Both the position numbers and the translations under genes were made by a program. The notes under the pieces were generated by a model. It was not told where the DNA came from, did no database searches, and worked only from the letters and a program-made list of their open reading frames with translations. A stretch of DNA of 64,000 nt, from NCBI GenBank assembly GCA_965603725.1, contig CBFDEC010000015.1:4577-68576 (forward strand), read 5' to 3'. Shown piece after piece: positions 1-8,884 of this stretch; the stretch's first letter is position 1, and every line of letters begins with the position of its first letter. The DNA comes from JAGGSN01 sp965603725. Lineage in GTDB: Bacteria; Zixibacteria; MSB-5A5; UBA10806; 4484-95.

Positions 1-2
1 CA

Positions 3-401
3 TTTGGAGACATCAACGGCGATGGCGCTCTTGACCTGGTCATGGGTGTGTCGGGCGAACCCTGTGTTATGGTTTTTTACAACGACGCCCCGATATCGGT
101 TGATGAAAATAAAACGTTTCCCCAAACAACATGTTTATCCGGAAATTATCCCAACCCGTTTAATGCTCAAACGAGGATTTCTTTCTGTTTGGAAAAACGT
201 TCTCGTGTCAGCTTGCAGATTTATAATCTGCTTGGTAATCATGTTGCCACCCTGGTTGATAGTTACTGCCATAAGGGTCATCATAATATCATCTGGGATG
301 GAACTGATGAACATGGCAAACAGGTTTCTTCCGGTGTTTATTTCTGCAGGCTGGAAACCGAAAAAGAAGTGTTTACAAGCAGGATGGCATTCTTAAAATG
401 A
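3..401 (+). CDS. C-terminal part of a secreted FG-GAP/FlgD-tail protein
   Basis: The window opens inside this gene, so only the last 132 codons are visible and the N-terminus lies upstream. The first residues read GDINGDGALDLVMG, a calcium-binding FG-GAP/VCBS repeat of the kind found in extracellular beta-propellers. After a linker comes a tail of about 85 residues with NYPNPFNAQTRISF, LQIYNLLGNHVATL, IIWDGTDEHG and SSGVYFCRL, ending in MAFLK. This is the FlgD-like/T9SS type A sorting tail seen in FCB-group secreted proteins. The protein is probably exported and surface-attached or released. It shares the tail with the C25 protein at 56549-60871. The tail family is clear; the function of the whole protein cannot be told. 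Confidence 0.85.
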   Translation, partial: FGDINGDGALDLVMGVSGEPCVMVFYNDAPISVDENKTFPQTTCLSGNYPNPFNAQTRISFCLEKRSRVSLQIYNLLGNHVATLVDSYCHKGHHNIIWDGTDEHGKQVSSGVYFCRLETEKEVFTSRMAFLK

Positions 402-404
402 GCC

Positions 405-460
405 GTAGGTTGGGGGCTCGTCCCCCGACAGGGTTGCGGCCGGATTAACCGACCGCCTAC
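405..460 (+). repeat. Dispersed intergenic repeat A, short copy
   Basis: A GC-rich block beginning GTAGGTTGGGGGCTCGTCC and ending GACCGCCTAC, right after the stop codon at 401. Longer versions lie at 15968-16035 (reverse) and 22913-22985. This copy lacks about 20 bases present in the middle of the others. It contains the inverted pair GGGGGCTCGTCCCCC. All three copies are intergenic. Confidence 0.75.
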
Positions 461-514
461 GATCTTTCCATGCTGACGAATGGTAAGGTGCCTGCTGATA
501 ATTCAAGGCATCGG

Positions 515-543
515 TTGATTTTGAAAATTAATATTTCTATCTT
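515..543 (+). promoter_or_regulatory. Candidate promoter for thiN
   Basis: TTGATT, 17 bases, TATCTT, about 80 nt before the thiN start codon. It follows the TTGA-N17-TA pattern seen at several other genes in the window, but both hexamers are imperfect. Confidence 0.35.
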
Positions 544-567
544 AATGCTGTGTCTGTTATAAATCTT

Positions 568-594
568 GTGGGCGGCATACGTCCTCGTGTGCCC
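568..594 (+). repeat. Palindromic intergenic repeat D
   Basis: GTGGGCGGCATACGTCCTCG followed by TGTGCCC. A near copy sits at 29495-29521, where GCACAC and GTGTGC form a perfect 6-bp stem. It lies in the leader region of thiN. Confidence 0.55.
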
Positions 595-624
595 TTTTGA
601 AACTGCAAAGGCTGATTTAACAAT

Positions 625-1278
625 ATGAAAACAAAAGCCGCAATCTTCCTTAACGGGACCTACCCGGCCGAACACCAGGAATTTTACGTTAACGAATATC
701 TGAACAGCAAGGTAGATTCGGTTATTATAGTCACCGACGGCGGGCTGAAATTCTTTATCGACAACAAGCTCAAGCCGGATATTATTGCCGGAGATCTGGA
801 CTCTATTGATAATGAATTGCTCGATTTATTCGATGAGGCCGAGGTAATCACTGTTGCCTCACAGGGCAAATCTTTAACCGACGGCGAACTTGCCCTCGAT
901 TGGTGCGTCAAAAACAAAGTTGTCGGGGTGACATTGTTCGGCGGTATCGATACAGCTTTCACAACCGACCACCTGATGGGAAACATTTTCATGATGTTTG
1001 CTTTTAAGAATAAATTCACATCAATCAAAATGCGTGACTATTGTCAGGAGATTATCCCGCTGGAAAACGAAAGCTATTCGGGTGATGGCAAACCGGGGGA
1101 TATGCTCTCGGTAATACCGCTTTCAGATGAAATCGTATATGAAGCCAGCGGACTAAAATATGACCCGAGCGGTAAAGCTTTCAAATTCGGCCAGACTATT
1201 CCCCTTCGCAACGAGCTGGCCGATAAAGGGTTCACGGTAAACATCAAAGGCCGGGCGGTTGTTATCAGGCATTTTTAG
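625..1278 (+). CDS. thiN: Thiamine pyrophosphokinase
   Basis: Transfers pyrophosphate from ATP to thiamine to make thiamine diphosphate in the cytoplasm, the salvage step. The 217 residues match the family in length and motif order: VTDGGLKFF near residue 37, KPDIIAGDLDSID near 50-62, LTDGELALDW near 85-94 (normally TDxExAL), and GGIDTAFTTDHLMGN near 110-124, the GGRxDHxxxN motif that binds substrate. GDLDSID and TDGE carry the metal- and thiamine-contacting acidic residues. The C-terminal beta domain ends in GRAVVIRHF. The family assignment is secure. The gene stands alone, with no thiamine biosynthesis genes and no recognisable TPP riboswitch upstream. Confidence 0.9.
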   Translation: MKTKAAIFLNGTYPAEHQEFYVNEYLNSKVDSVIIVTDGGLKFFIDNKLKPDIIAGDLDSIDNELLDLFDEAEVITVASQGKSLTDGELALDWCVKNKVVGVTLFGGIDTAFTTDHLMGNIFMMFAFKNKFTSIKMRDYCQEIIPLENESYSGDGKPGDMLSVIPLSDEIVYEASGLKYDPSGKAFKFGQTIPLRNELADKGFTVNIKGRAVVIRHF

Positions 1279-1332
1279 GCTGGATTGTTTTATGCCATTA
1301 GGTTTCCGTATCTGATAGTAGAATACAATAAG

Positions 1333-1357
1333 CTGTCGGGTGAGGGCATCCCGACAG
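1333..1357. terminator. Hairpin downstream of thiN
   Basis: CTGTCGGG and CCCGACAG form an 8-bp stem with a 9-nt loop, 55 bases past the thiN stop. No T-run follows on the + strand, so it may only be a processing or 3'-end-protecting structure. Confidence 0.35.
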
Positions 1358-1371
1358 CACCCCAAATAATA

Positions 1372-1402
1372 CAAAAACAGGGGCGCATTAAATACGCCCC
1401 TG
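1372..1402 (-). terminator. Rho-independent terminator of hppA
   Basis: CAGGGGCG pairs with CGCCCCTG (8 bp, 9-nt loop). On the minus strand it is followed at once by a GTTTTTGT tract, 30 bases after the hppA stop codon. The stem belongs to the GGGCGTAT/ATACGCCC-like hairpin family also seen at 15851, 21505 and 23040. Confidence 0.75.
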
Positions 1403-1430
1403 TGGGAATTATCTTATTTAAAAAATACTC

Positions 1431-3431
1431 TTACACAAACAATGGCGCTAACACCAGCGAGACAATCGCCATCAGCTTGATAAGGATATTCATCGATGGG
1501 CCGGAGGTGTCTTTAAACGGATCGCCTACTGTGTCGCCGACTACTGCGGCCTTGTGAGCATCGCTGCCTTTGCCGCCATGGGCGCCGCCCTCGATATATT
1601 TCTTGGCGTTATCCCAGGCGCCGCCGCCGTTGGCCATCATCAAAGCCAGCATAACTCCGGTACAGGTAGCGCCGGCTAATAGACCGCCCAGAGCTTCCTT
1701 GCCCAGCAGAAATCCGACCAGTATAGGTGCGATAATCGCCAACAGTCCGGGAATCACCATCTCCTTGATAGCCGAGGTTGCGGCAATCGCCACACAGCGA
1801 TCTGAATCCGGCTTGGCTGTGCCTTCCATAAGGCCTTTTATCTCTTTAAACTGACGGCGCACCTCTTTTACCATTGCAAAAGCGGCTTTGCCTACCGCAG
1901 TCATAGTTAATGCGGCCACTAAAAACGGCAGACAACCGCCGATAAACAAGCCAATCACGACCTTGGAATCCATCAGGTTGATGCCTTCTTTGTCGAGGCC
2001 GACTGCGGTGGCGTAAGCTGAAAACAATGCCAGCGCTGTTAAAGCGGCAGAACCGATTGCGAAACCTTTACCGATAGCGGCGGTTGTGTTGCCAAGGGCA
2101 TCGAGACGGTCGGTAATCTTGCGGACATCCGGGCCAAGGCCGCTCATTTCTGAAATGCCGCCGGCGTTATCGGCGACCGGACCGTAAGCGTCCACCGACA
2201 TGGTTACGCCGATTGTGGCCAGCATACCGACAGCGGCAATACCGATACCATATAATCCGGCAAATTTGAAGCCAATGAAAATAGCAATACAGATTACAAT
2301 AACCGGCAATGCAACCGATTCCATACCGACAGCCAGACCGGTAATGATATTGGTGGCGGGCCCTGTCTCTGACGCCTTGGCGATATTCCTGATTGGTTTG
2401 GCCGAGGTGTAATACTCGGTTAACAAGCCTAATGTGATACCAGCCAGCGAACCCGAAAATACCGCCCAGAAAACACCCATACCGACTTTCAGATAACCTA
2501 CCAGCACATAGGTGGCGACCCACATGAGCGCTGCACCTACATATGTAACAATTCTGAGTGTCGCCGCCGGATTCATCGAGGAGAATATCTTTACCGAGGC
2601 TACACCGAGCATTGAGGCGATAATACCGAAAGTGACAATCATTAATGGCATAGCAACATAACCGATCGTGGCTCCATTGTTCATTACCATGGCTACACCC
2701 AGCACGATCGAGGCGACTATCGAACCGACGTACGATTCGAACAGGTCGGCGCCCATACCGGCAACATCGCCCACATTGTCGCCCACGTTATCGGCAATAA
2801 CAGCCGGGTTACGGGGGTCGTCCTCGGGAATACCGGCCTCGATTTTACCGACTAAATCGGCGCCAACATCGGCAGATTTGGTATAGATGCCGCCGCCGAC
2901 TCGGGCAAACAAGGCAATCGAGGAAGCTCCCATCGAGAAACCGGTCAGCACCTGAAGATTGCCCAGGTTGTCCGGGTCGAAAAAGATATGATAAAATATG
3001 CCGAGTCCCAGCAAACCGAGCGAGGCGACCGACATACCCATAACCGCACCGCCGGAGAAAGCAATCTGCAGCGCCGATGATTGACCTTTGGCTCTTGCCG
3101 CCTCACAGGTGCGAACATTGGCCCGGGTGGCGGCGTTCATACCGAAGAACCCGGCTATCATCGAACAAACAGCTCCCGACAGGAATGCCACGGCAGTCTG
3201 GAGCGAATTCTTTGGCAAAAATAGCGCTAAAAGAATAAACACCAGTATGATAAACGGGATAAGAATTGAATACTCCCGTTTTAGAAATACCATCGCCCCG
3301 CGGTAGATAGTATCGGCCAGTTCGACCATCTGTTTGGATCCGGGTGATTGCCGCTTGATTGTCAGGAACAGGACTATGGCAAACAGAATGCCGACGACTC
3401 CTAAAAGGGCGGCCAGAAGACCGTCGCTCAT
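1431..3431 (-). CDS. hppA: Membrane-bound ion-translocating pyrophosphatase, K+-dependent type
   Basis: Couples hydrolysis of cytoplasmic pyrophosphate to outward pumping of H+ or Na+. The 666 residues form about 16 membrane segments, the usual length. The catalytic signatures are intact: KSADVGADLVGK at 185-196 and DNVGDNVGDVAGMGADLFES at 214-233. Residues 447-452 read GNTTAA; enzymes that do not need K+ have Lys there (GNTTKA), so this one should be K+-dependent. Whether it moves Na+ or H+ cannot be read with certainty; many K+-dependent bacterial forms pump Na+. A GAGGAG Shine-Dalgarno sequence precedes the ATG. It is a single-gene unit with its own promoter and terminator. The energy saving fits anaerobic life. 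Confidence 0.96.
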   Translation of the reverse strand: MSDGLLAALLGVVGILFAIVLFLTIKRQSPGSKQMVELADTIYRGAMVFLKREYSILIPFIILVFILLALFLPKNSLQTAVAFLSGAVCSMIAGFFGMNAATRANVRTCEAARAKGQSSALQIAFSGGAVMGMSVASLGLLGLGIFYHIFFDPDNLGNLQVLTGFSMGASSIALFARVGGGIYTKSADVGADLVGKIEAGIPEDDPRNPAVIADNVGDNVGDVAGMGADLFESYVGSIVASIVLGVAMVMNNGATIGYVAMPLMIVTFGIIASMLGVASVKIFSSMNPAATLRIVTYVGAALMWVATYVLVGYLKVGMGVFWAVFSGSLAGITLGLLTEYYTSAKPIRNIAKASETGPATNIITGLAVGMESVALPVIVICIAIFIGFKFAGLYGIGIAAVGMLATIGVTMSVDAYGPVADNAGGISEMSGLGPDVRKITDRLDALGNTTAAIGKGFAIGSAALTALALFSAYATAVGLDKEGINLMDSKVVIGLFIGGCLPFLVAALTMTAVGKAAFAMVKEVRRQFKEIKGLMEGTAKPDSDRCVAIAATSAIKEMVIPGLLAIIAPILVGFLLGKEALGGLLAGATCTGVMLALMMANGGGAWDNAKKYIEGGAHGGKGSDAHKAAVVGDTVGDPFKDTSGPSMNILIKLMAIVSLVLAPLFV

Positions 3432-3495
3432 TGAAACTCCTCTGTTAAAAACCTAACGTCACATTAGTTATTTTTTTCACATACTTATCAAAGTG

Positions 3496-3526
3496 CAAAT
3501 TTAGGATTTTACAGAGAATAGTCAAG
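3496..3526 (-). promoter_or_regulatory. Promoter of hppA
   Basis: On the minus strand: TTGACT, 16 bases, TAAATT, then G. The predicted transcript starts about 58 nt before the hppA ATG. The same -35 and -10 words recur in front of ftsE and the DUF3467 gene. The TAAATTTG also fits the Bacteroidetes -7 consensus TAnnTTTG with TTG 19 nt upstream. Confidence 0.55.
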
Positions 3527-3949
3527 AAAAAATATTGCAAGGGTTTCCCCGACGTAAATGCTGTCAGGTCAGGTCATACGACTCTTCGAGCGACCCGGCA
3601 GCATGAAAATCCCGACCCCTATAAGCGCTCTGCTTCTTTCTCCAAAAATCGTGAAAGCCGCCAGGGGTTATCTTAGGAGGATGAAGTTGGAAGCTATTTA
3701 TGATTTTCTTGAACAGTTATTAATTAAATGTCGATAATGTGCATTTGAATTTTTCACCATATCAAAGATAATTATTTCATTTTATAATCTAATAATAAAT
3801 AATTTATTGTTCAAAATTGCATTAGTTGTTCCAGTTTGCACAGAGATTCAAGCTAAGAAAAAATTATTTTAATTTTATTTTACCCTCGAAATGAACTTAC
3901 CGATTATCTAATCAAGACAAAAGATCAATATTAAAAGGAGAGAACTATA
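3527..3949. other. Gene-free spacer with one structured GC-rich block
   Basis: No open frame of interest. Most of it is AT-rich, but 3550-3680 is GC-rich. Bases 3558-3570 pair with 3592-3604 (12 pairs, one mismatch) to enclose a smaller CTC-TTC-GAG hairpin. It lies upstream of both flanking genes' promoter regions, so it is not obviously a leader of either. It could be a small RNA gene. Confidence 0.4.
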
Positions 3950-4687
3950 GTGGCTAAAATATTGCTCGTCCAAAGCGATAAACGGTCCAGGTTTGAATTA
4001 TTCGTAATCTTGAAAAAGAATAAATATGATGTTCTCGAAGCTGACTCTGTTAATCAAGCTGTAAAATTATTAAATTCCAAGCCATCAATTGATCTAATTA
4101 TGTCTGGTAAAGATATGCCTGAAAAATCGGGATTTGATTTAGTTAGATATCTTAGGGGGAAAAAGGATTTAGTTGATATTCCCGTTATCTTAACCACCTC
4201 ATGCTGCGACCAAAACACAGTGGTTGAATGCGCAAAACTCGGAGTGTCAAATGTTATCACAAGGCCATTTTCAGAGGAAATTATACTTGCTAAAATTCAG
4301 AAACTATTGTCCGGCATTAAGCGGACTATTTTAATCGTGGATAATGAAAAAGATATCCTTGAAACTCTGGAATTTATTTTTCAATCTGAAAATTTCAGGG
4401 TTGTTACCGCTTCATCCGCGGAACAAGCACTGGATGTTATTAAAAGATACAGTGTGCATGCTGTAATATCCGATGTTTTGCTGCCAGGAATATCCGGTTT
4501 TGATTTGATGGTAAAAGTTAAACAGAAAGATAAAAATTTGCCGGTGATACTCATAACAGGTTATGAGGGAGAGAATGTTTTAAAGGAAGCCGAAGCCGCC
4601 GGCGCCGACGGATATTACAAGAAGCCTTTCGATAACAGAATACTTATTAACAGATTAAGGCAGGTCTGGGGAGAGGTGGAGGTTTAG
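3950..4687 (+). CDS. Double-receiver response regulator, first receiver degenerate
   Basis: 245 residues made of two CheY-like receiver domains and no output domain. The second (about 126-245) is intact: acidic pair DNE at 131-133, phospho-acceptor Asp175 (SDVLLPG), Thr203 and Lys225 (KKPF). The first (1-120) has lost the chemistry: Gly53 sits where the Asp should be (IMSGKDMP) and Arg105 replaces Lys (TRPF). The first half is probably a protein-binding or dimerisation module and the second the phosphorylated switch. The start is GTG at 3950, preceded by AAAAGGAG at good spacing. No histidine kinase is adjacent, so the partner is unknown; it may act on another kinase in a phosphorelay. Confidence 0.88.
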   Translation: MAKILLVQSDKRSRFELFVILKKNKYDVLEADSVNQAVKLLNSKPSIDLIMSGKDMPEKSGFDLVRYLRGKKDLVDIPVILTTSCCDQNTVVECAKLGVSNVITRPFSEEIILAKIQKLLSGIKRTILIVDNEKDILETLEFIFQSENFRVVTASSAEQALDVIKRYSVHAVISDVLLPGISGFDLMVKVKQKDKNLPVILITGYEGENVLKEAEAAGADGYYKKPFDNRILINRLRQVWGEVEV

Positions 4688-4771
4688 TCGTATAGTATTT
4701 TTTGTAACTTAGATAAACTTCTTTACAAAACGAATTTATTCATATTACATTGCCTTTAAGAGTTTTATCTT

Positions 4772-7700
4772 ATGGCAGTAAAAACCACCGAAAGAGAATT
4801 AGCTGGCTGGATAAACGGGCAAATTAATAAGATTCTTGAAAAAGGCGGATATCCATTTAAAGAAAGTTCAGTTGAACCGTCCTTGCCGGGTAGAACCAGC
4901 CGTTTTCCGGATATAGTTATATGGATAAGCAGACAGGCGAGCGATGCCTTTGCTTTTATTGAGTTGAAACCGCCCGGAAAATTGGAAAACCCGGACAGGT
5001 TGCCGGTTGTAGCAGATAGACTGCAAGCAAAATATGCAATAACCTGGAATTTCTTACAGGCGAAATTATTCTATATCAATCAAACGCTTGTCGAGAAAAA
5101 AACAATACCGACCCATGTAATTTCGGATTTAGAAGAATGGTTGAGAACAGATAAACAGGTACAGATTAAAAAATATCTAAAAGACTTTTTAGAATATCTT
5201 AAGGAATTACATGATAAAGGACACCTTCATAGCTTTGCACCTGATAAATTCTTTTTTATAAATTTACTTCAAGAAACTACGGAAAAACTTCAGACCTATT
5301 TTTCTGAACACCTGCAGAAAGCAAACAGGAACAGGAAGTTCAAAGAAGAAATTGAAGCTTTTATTGTTCAACAGGGGCTTTTAAATCTGAACACACGGGA
5401 AATAAATGCGCTTGTCGCCCGTCAGTGGGTCTATGGATTAATTACAAAGATACTGTTTTACCTCACTATCAGAAGACATTTTAATGAACTGCCTGATATT
5501 ATCAAGGAAATACAAAACGTTCGATCAATTGATAAAATTATCAAAAAAGCATTTACGGAAGCGCGGAAACTTGATTGGCATGCAGTATTTGAAGAAGAGA
5601 ACAGATATGAGAAAATTGGTATTCCGCAAAAGTGCGGTTTTATATTAAAGGACCTGTTAAAGCGTCTTGATGAATATAATTTTGGGCAATTAAAAGAAGA
5701 CGTTATCGGCGGAATATTTGAGAGCCTGATACCCAAAACAGAAAAACATAAGTACGGGCAATATTTTACGCGGGAAGATTTAGTAGATTTCATCTTAGGT
5801 TTTATAGTTAGATCACCTGATGACTATTGTTGTGATCCTGCATGTGGAAGCGGCACGTTCTTAAATAGAATATATTCCAGAATAAAATGGCTTTCGACTA
5901 ATCAAAAGAAACATATAGATATATTACCACAAATCTGGGGTATTGATATAGCCAGGTTTCCCGCGGAATTGGCAACTATCAATCTCTTTCGGCAGAACAT
6001 ATCAGACTACAGAAATTTCCCAAGAGTTCAGGTAAGCGACTTTTTCGATGTGGAGCCCGGTCACGTCTTTAAATTTCCACCGCCGAAAGCTAATCTTGAC
6101 CGCTTTTTTAAGACTGATGAAAAGATACCTCAATTTGACGGAATGGCCGGAAATTTCCCGTTTATCAGACAGGAGCAAATCGAAAAGAAAGTTCCTGACA
6201 ATAAGAAAAAAATAACAAAAGTTATCTCCGATGACTGGTATGTTGAGTATCCTGATGTATTCAAAAGTATAAATAGCAATAACGTCGAATTAAAACTTTC
6301 AGGGCAGGCTGATATTTATGCTTATCTGTTTTTCCATGCCGCCAAGTTCTTAAAGCAGGACGGCAGGATGGGCTTTATAACTTCTAATTCGTATTTGGAT
6401 GTCGGGTACGGTTATGAACTTAAAAAGTTTTTCCTTAAAAAGTTTAAAATTGTTGCCGTTGTGGCATCATGGGCTGAACCATGGTTCGATTTTGCCTCTG
6501 TTAATACGATATTTACGATTTTAGAACGATGCGATGATCCCAAAGAACGGTCTGAAAACACGGTAAGGTTCGTTAAGGTTAAAAAGAAACTTCAGGAGCT
6601 TATACCTTATCCAGACCTGGAATTTGATGAAAACAATCGCTGGAACCATATAGATAAACTGGTAAGAAAAATTGAATTAGACCCGCCTCCCAATGATGGC
6701 GTTTGTTCAAGAGAAGATGACGATTTTAGAATAAGATACGTCATGCAAAACATCCTTAATGAGCAAATCGAAAAAGAGGGAAAACATGCCAAATGGGGTA
6801 AATATTTACGCGCCCCGGACGTCTATTTTGAGATACTGGAGAAAGCTAAAGATTATCTTTTGCCATTAAATCATATGAAAGATGGTCTGGACATCAGATT
6901 TGGCATAAAAACAGGAATTAACGATTTCTTTTATCTTGAACCGACTGGAAAGAAAGCAAAAAGAACGAGCTGTATAAATGTTCAAAATAAATGCGGCTGG
7001 GTTGGAGACATAGAAAAAAGATTCTTAAAACCCGTGATCAAAAGTCCGAAAGAAGCCAGCAAAATTATAATAGACAAAAAAAGTCTTCAATTTAAAATCT
7101 TTATGTGCAACATGAGCAAGACTGATTTAAAACGATCAGGGTATCGAGGAACATTAAACTATATTAATTGGGGTGAACAGCAAAGGACAAAGGATAAAAT
7201 ACTCTGGCCCAAAGTTTCAAGTGTTAAGTCAAGGAAATACTGGTGGAGTTTAGGCGATAAAGCTCCTTATCCAATATTAATGCAAATGGTCAATAACGAT
7301 AGATTTGTTATATTTTTCAATATTAAAAAAGCATATGTTGACCATAACCTTTTTGAACTTGATATTAATTCAAAATACTCGGAGATAGTTGCTGCATTAT
7401 TGAATTCATCATTTACAGCTATCAACCGTGAAATAGTAAGCAGGATAAACCTGGGAGATGGGGCAACGAAAACAGAGGGTGTAGATTGGGCTAATAATAT
7501 TTTTATATTTAATTTTAAAATATTTTCCAAAACAAAAATAAATAAGATTCTTACCGCTTTTAGTAAAATTAAAGAAAGACCTATCTTATCGATTGAAAAA
7601 GAAGTAAAACGAAAAGACCGACAGGCATTAGATAATGCTATTTTAGAGGCTATCGGTTTAGACCCAAATGAGTATTCACCAAAAATATATAAGGGTTTAA

Positions 7701-8212
7701 CTGAACTTGTTTCAGAGCGTTTAGCTTTACCCAAAATGCGTAAGAAAATTTCCAAGGCTAAGATGGAATACAGTTTTGATTTGGTGAAAAATCAGGTGGA
7801 GGATGAAATACTGCCTGATGGTTTGCGGATATTCCCAGATTCATTTATATTTGAGCGGATTAAGTTTAAAGAAATTCCCATCTCGGGAAAACCGATGAGA
7901 ATCAGCAATCATTTCTTTGGCCGGTATGAAATTATCGATGAAGATGGCAAGAAAATATATGATGCTAAAGGCATGGATGAAGCAAATTATATTGTATGCG
8001 CATATATGCCAAACGTATACATCATAAAAGTCCCGGTGAATGAAAAGGTTATTATTAAAACCATAACAAGCTATGAAAAATATATCAGGGAAATATTTCA
8101 AAAACTTGTCCGCCGCGCCTATTCAGGCACTCAGGATCATGATATGGCAGATAGAGTAGCTCGTGCGATACTTCATGAAAACGGCTATTCCGGGTATTTC
8201 GAATTAGGATAA
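4772..8212 (+). CDS. Type IIG-like restriction enzyme/adenine methyltransferase fusion
   Basis: A single 1146-residue protein that probably cuts and methylates the same DNA site. The N-terminus holds a PD-(D/E)XK nuclease pattern: FPDIVIW (Pro46-Asp47) then AFIELK (Glu64, Lys66). The middle is an N6-adenine methylase: KYGQYFTREDLVDFI leads to motif I DPACGSGTF near 354-362, and motif IV is NFPF near 459-462, unusual because most relatives have NPPY/F. The C-terminal third contains GIKTGINDFFYL, typical of the Eco57I/TaqI-C-like target-recognition region. There is no separate S or R gene nearby. It is more AT-rich than its neighbours, as expected for an acquired gene. The recognition sequence is unknown. 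No clear Shine-Dalgarno sequence precedes the ATG. Confidence 0.88.
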   Translation: MAVKTTERELAGWINGQINKILEKGGYPFKESSVEPSLPGRTSRFPDIVIWISRQASDAFAFIELKPPGKLENPDRLPVVADRLQAKYAITWNFLQAKLFYINQTLVEKKTIPTHVISDLEEWLRTDKQVQIKKYLKDFLEYLKELHDKGHLHSFAPDKFFFINLLQETTEKLQTYFSEHLQKANRNRKFKEEIEAFIVQQGLLNLNTREINALVARQWVYGLITKILFYLTIRRHFNELPDIIKEIQNVRSIDKIIKKAFTEARKLDWHAVFEEENRYEKIGIPQKCGFILKDLLKRLDEYNFGQLKEDVIGGIFESLIPKTEKHKYGQYFTREDLVDFILGFIVRSPDDYCCDPACGSGTFLNRIYSRIKWLSTNQKKHIDILPQIWGIDIARFPAELATINLFRQNISDYRNFPRVQVSDFFDVEPGHVFKFPPPKANLDRFFKTDEKIPQFDGMAGNFPFIRQEQIEKKVPDNKKKITKVISDDWYVEYPDVFKSINSNNVELKLSGQADIYAYLFFHAAKFLKQDGRMGFITSNSYLDVGYGYELKKFFLKKFKIVAVVASWAEPWFDFASVNTIFTILERCDDPKERSENTVRFVKVKKKLQELIPYPDLEFDENNRWNHIDKLVRKIELDPPPNDGVCSREDDDFRIRYVMQNILNEQIEKEGKHAKWGKYLRAPDVYFEILEKAKDYLLPLNHMKDGLDIRFGIKTGINDFFYLEPTGKKAKRTSCINVQNKCGWVGDIEKRFLKPVIKSPKEASKIIIDKKSLQFKIFMCNMSKTDLKRSGYRGTLNYINWGEQQRTKDKILWPKVSSVKSRKYWWSLGDKAPYPILMQMVNNDRFVIFFNIKKAYVDHNLFELDINSKYSEIVAALLNSSFTAINREIVSRINLGDGATKTEGVDWANNIFIFNFKIFSKTKINKILTAFSKIKERPILSIEKEVKRKDRQALDNAILEAIGLDPNEYSPKIYKGLTELVSERLALPKMRKKISKAKMEYSFDLVKNQVEDEILPDGLRIFPDSFIFERIKFKEIPISGKPMRISNHFFGRYEIIDEDGKKIYDAKGMDEANYIVCAYMPNVYIIKVPVNEKVIIKTITSYEKYIREIFQKLVRRAYSGTQDHDMADRVARAILHENGYSGYFELG

Positions 8213-8276
8213 TACTTGCTTCTTCCACAAACCCAGACTCATAAACCCCCTAAAATCATCATAAATCTAAAAAGAG

Positions 8277-8305
8277 TTGACTTTGAAAATAAATATATTT
8301 AAATA
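8277..8305 (+). promoter_or_regulatory. Promoter of the hdrC-hdrB pair
   Basis: TTGACT, 17 bases, TAAATA. Predicted transcription start near 8312, about 75 nt before the TTG start codon at 8386. Confidence 0.5.
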
Positions 8306-8385
8306 TATAAAAAGTCAGCAATCATCGCGGTTTTTCATCTTTGAAGCGCTGCCTTTTTGCACGATATCTGAAAGCGAGGTGTCTT

Positions 8386-8883
8386 TTGAGCAAGTCTCGA
8401 CAAACGGATGATCTCCAGAAATACGAGATAAATTTTTCATTTCGAGAAAAACTGAATAATACGGTTGAGGGATTTCGTCACAACTACTGTTACCAGTGCG
8501 GCGCTTGCGTGGCCGACTGTCCAGCCAGCATTTACTCCGAGGGTTTCAACCCGCGGCTGATAATTTTAAAAACCCTTCTTGGATTCGAAGAGGAGCTTAT
8601 TAGCGCTGATTCGGAGATATGGAACTGCACTAACTGCTACACCTGTTCGGAGAGGTGTCCGCAGGAGGTCCGGCCAATCGATGTTATAATTGCGTTGAAG
8701 AATATATGTGTGGATGAAAACAAGGCGCCGGAGCTTATCAAGAATATTTCTGACACGGTGTTAACCGATGGGATTACCACCCGAGTAACATCATTAACCG
8801 AAAGACGCCGTAAGGAACTGGGTCTGGCTGAAGTGAAAAGCTATCCGGTCGATGAAATTACAAAGATATTAGAGGTCGATTGA
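8386..8883 (+). CDS. hdrC: Heterodisulfide reductase subunit C-like ferredoxin
   Basis: A small iron-sulfur protein that relays electrons within an Hdr-type complex. Two CxxCxxCxxxCP motifs, CYQCGACVADCP and CTNCYTCSERCP, should hold two [4Fe-4S] clusters; the layout and length (about 165 residues) match HdrC. I chose the TTG at 8386 because GAGGTG lies just before it. An upstream in-frame TTG at 8341 would add 15 residues unlike the family. One base separates it from hdrB, so the two are cotranscribed. No HdrA, MvhD or hydrogenase gene is nearby. Proteins of this pair also serve in other disulfide-reductase or QmoC-like complexes, so the electron donor and acceptor are unknown. Confidence 0.87.
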   Translation: MSKSRQTDDLQKYEINFSFREKLNNTVEGFRHNYCYQCGACVADCPASIYSEGFNPRLIILKTLLGFEEELISADSEIWNCTNCYTCSERCPQEVRPIDVIIALKNICVDENKAPELIKNISDTVLTDGITTRVTSLTERRRKELGLAEVKSYPVDEITKILEVD

Positions 8884-8884
8884 T

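Noticed and set aside
3558..3604. CAGGTCAGGTC, a string also found in bacterial SRP RNA
   Set aside because: The diagnostic GGAAGGAAGCAG tip is absent and the fold is different.
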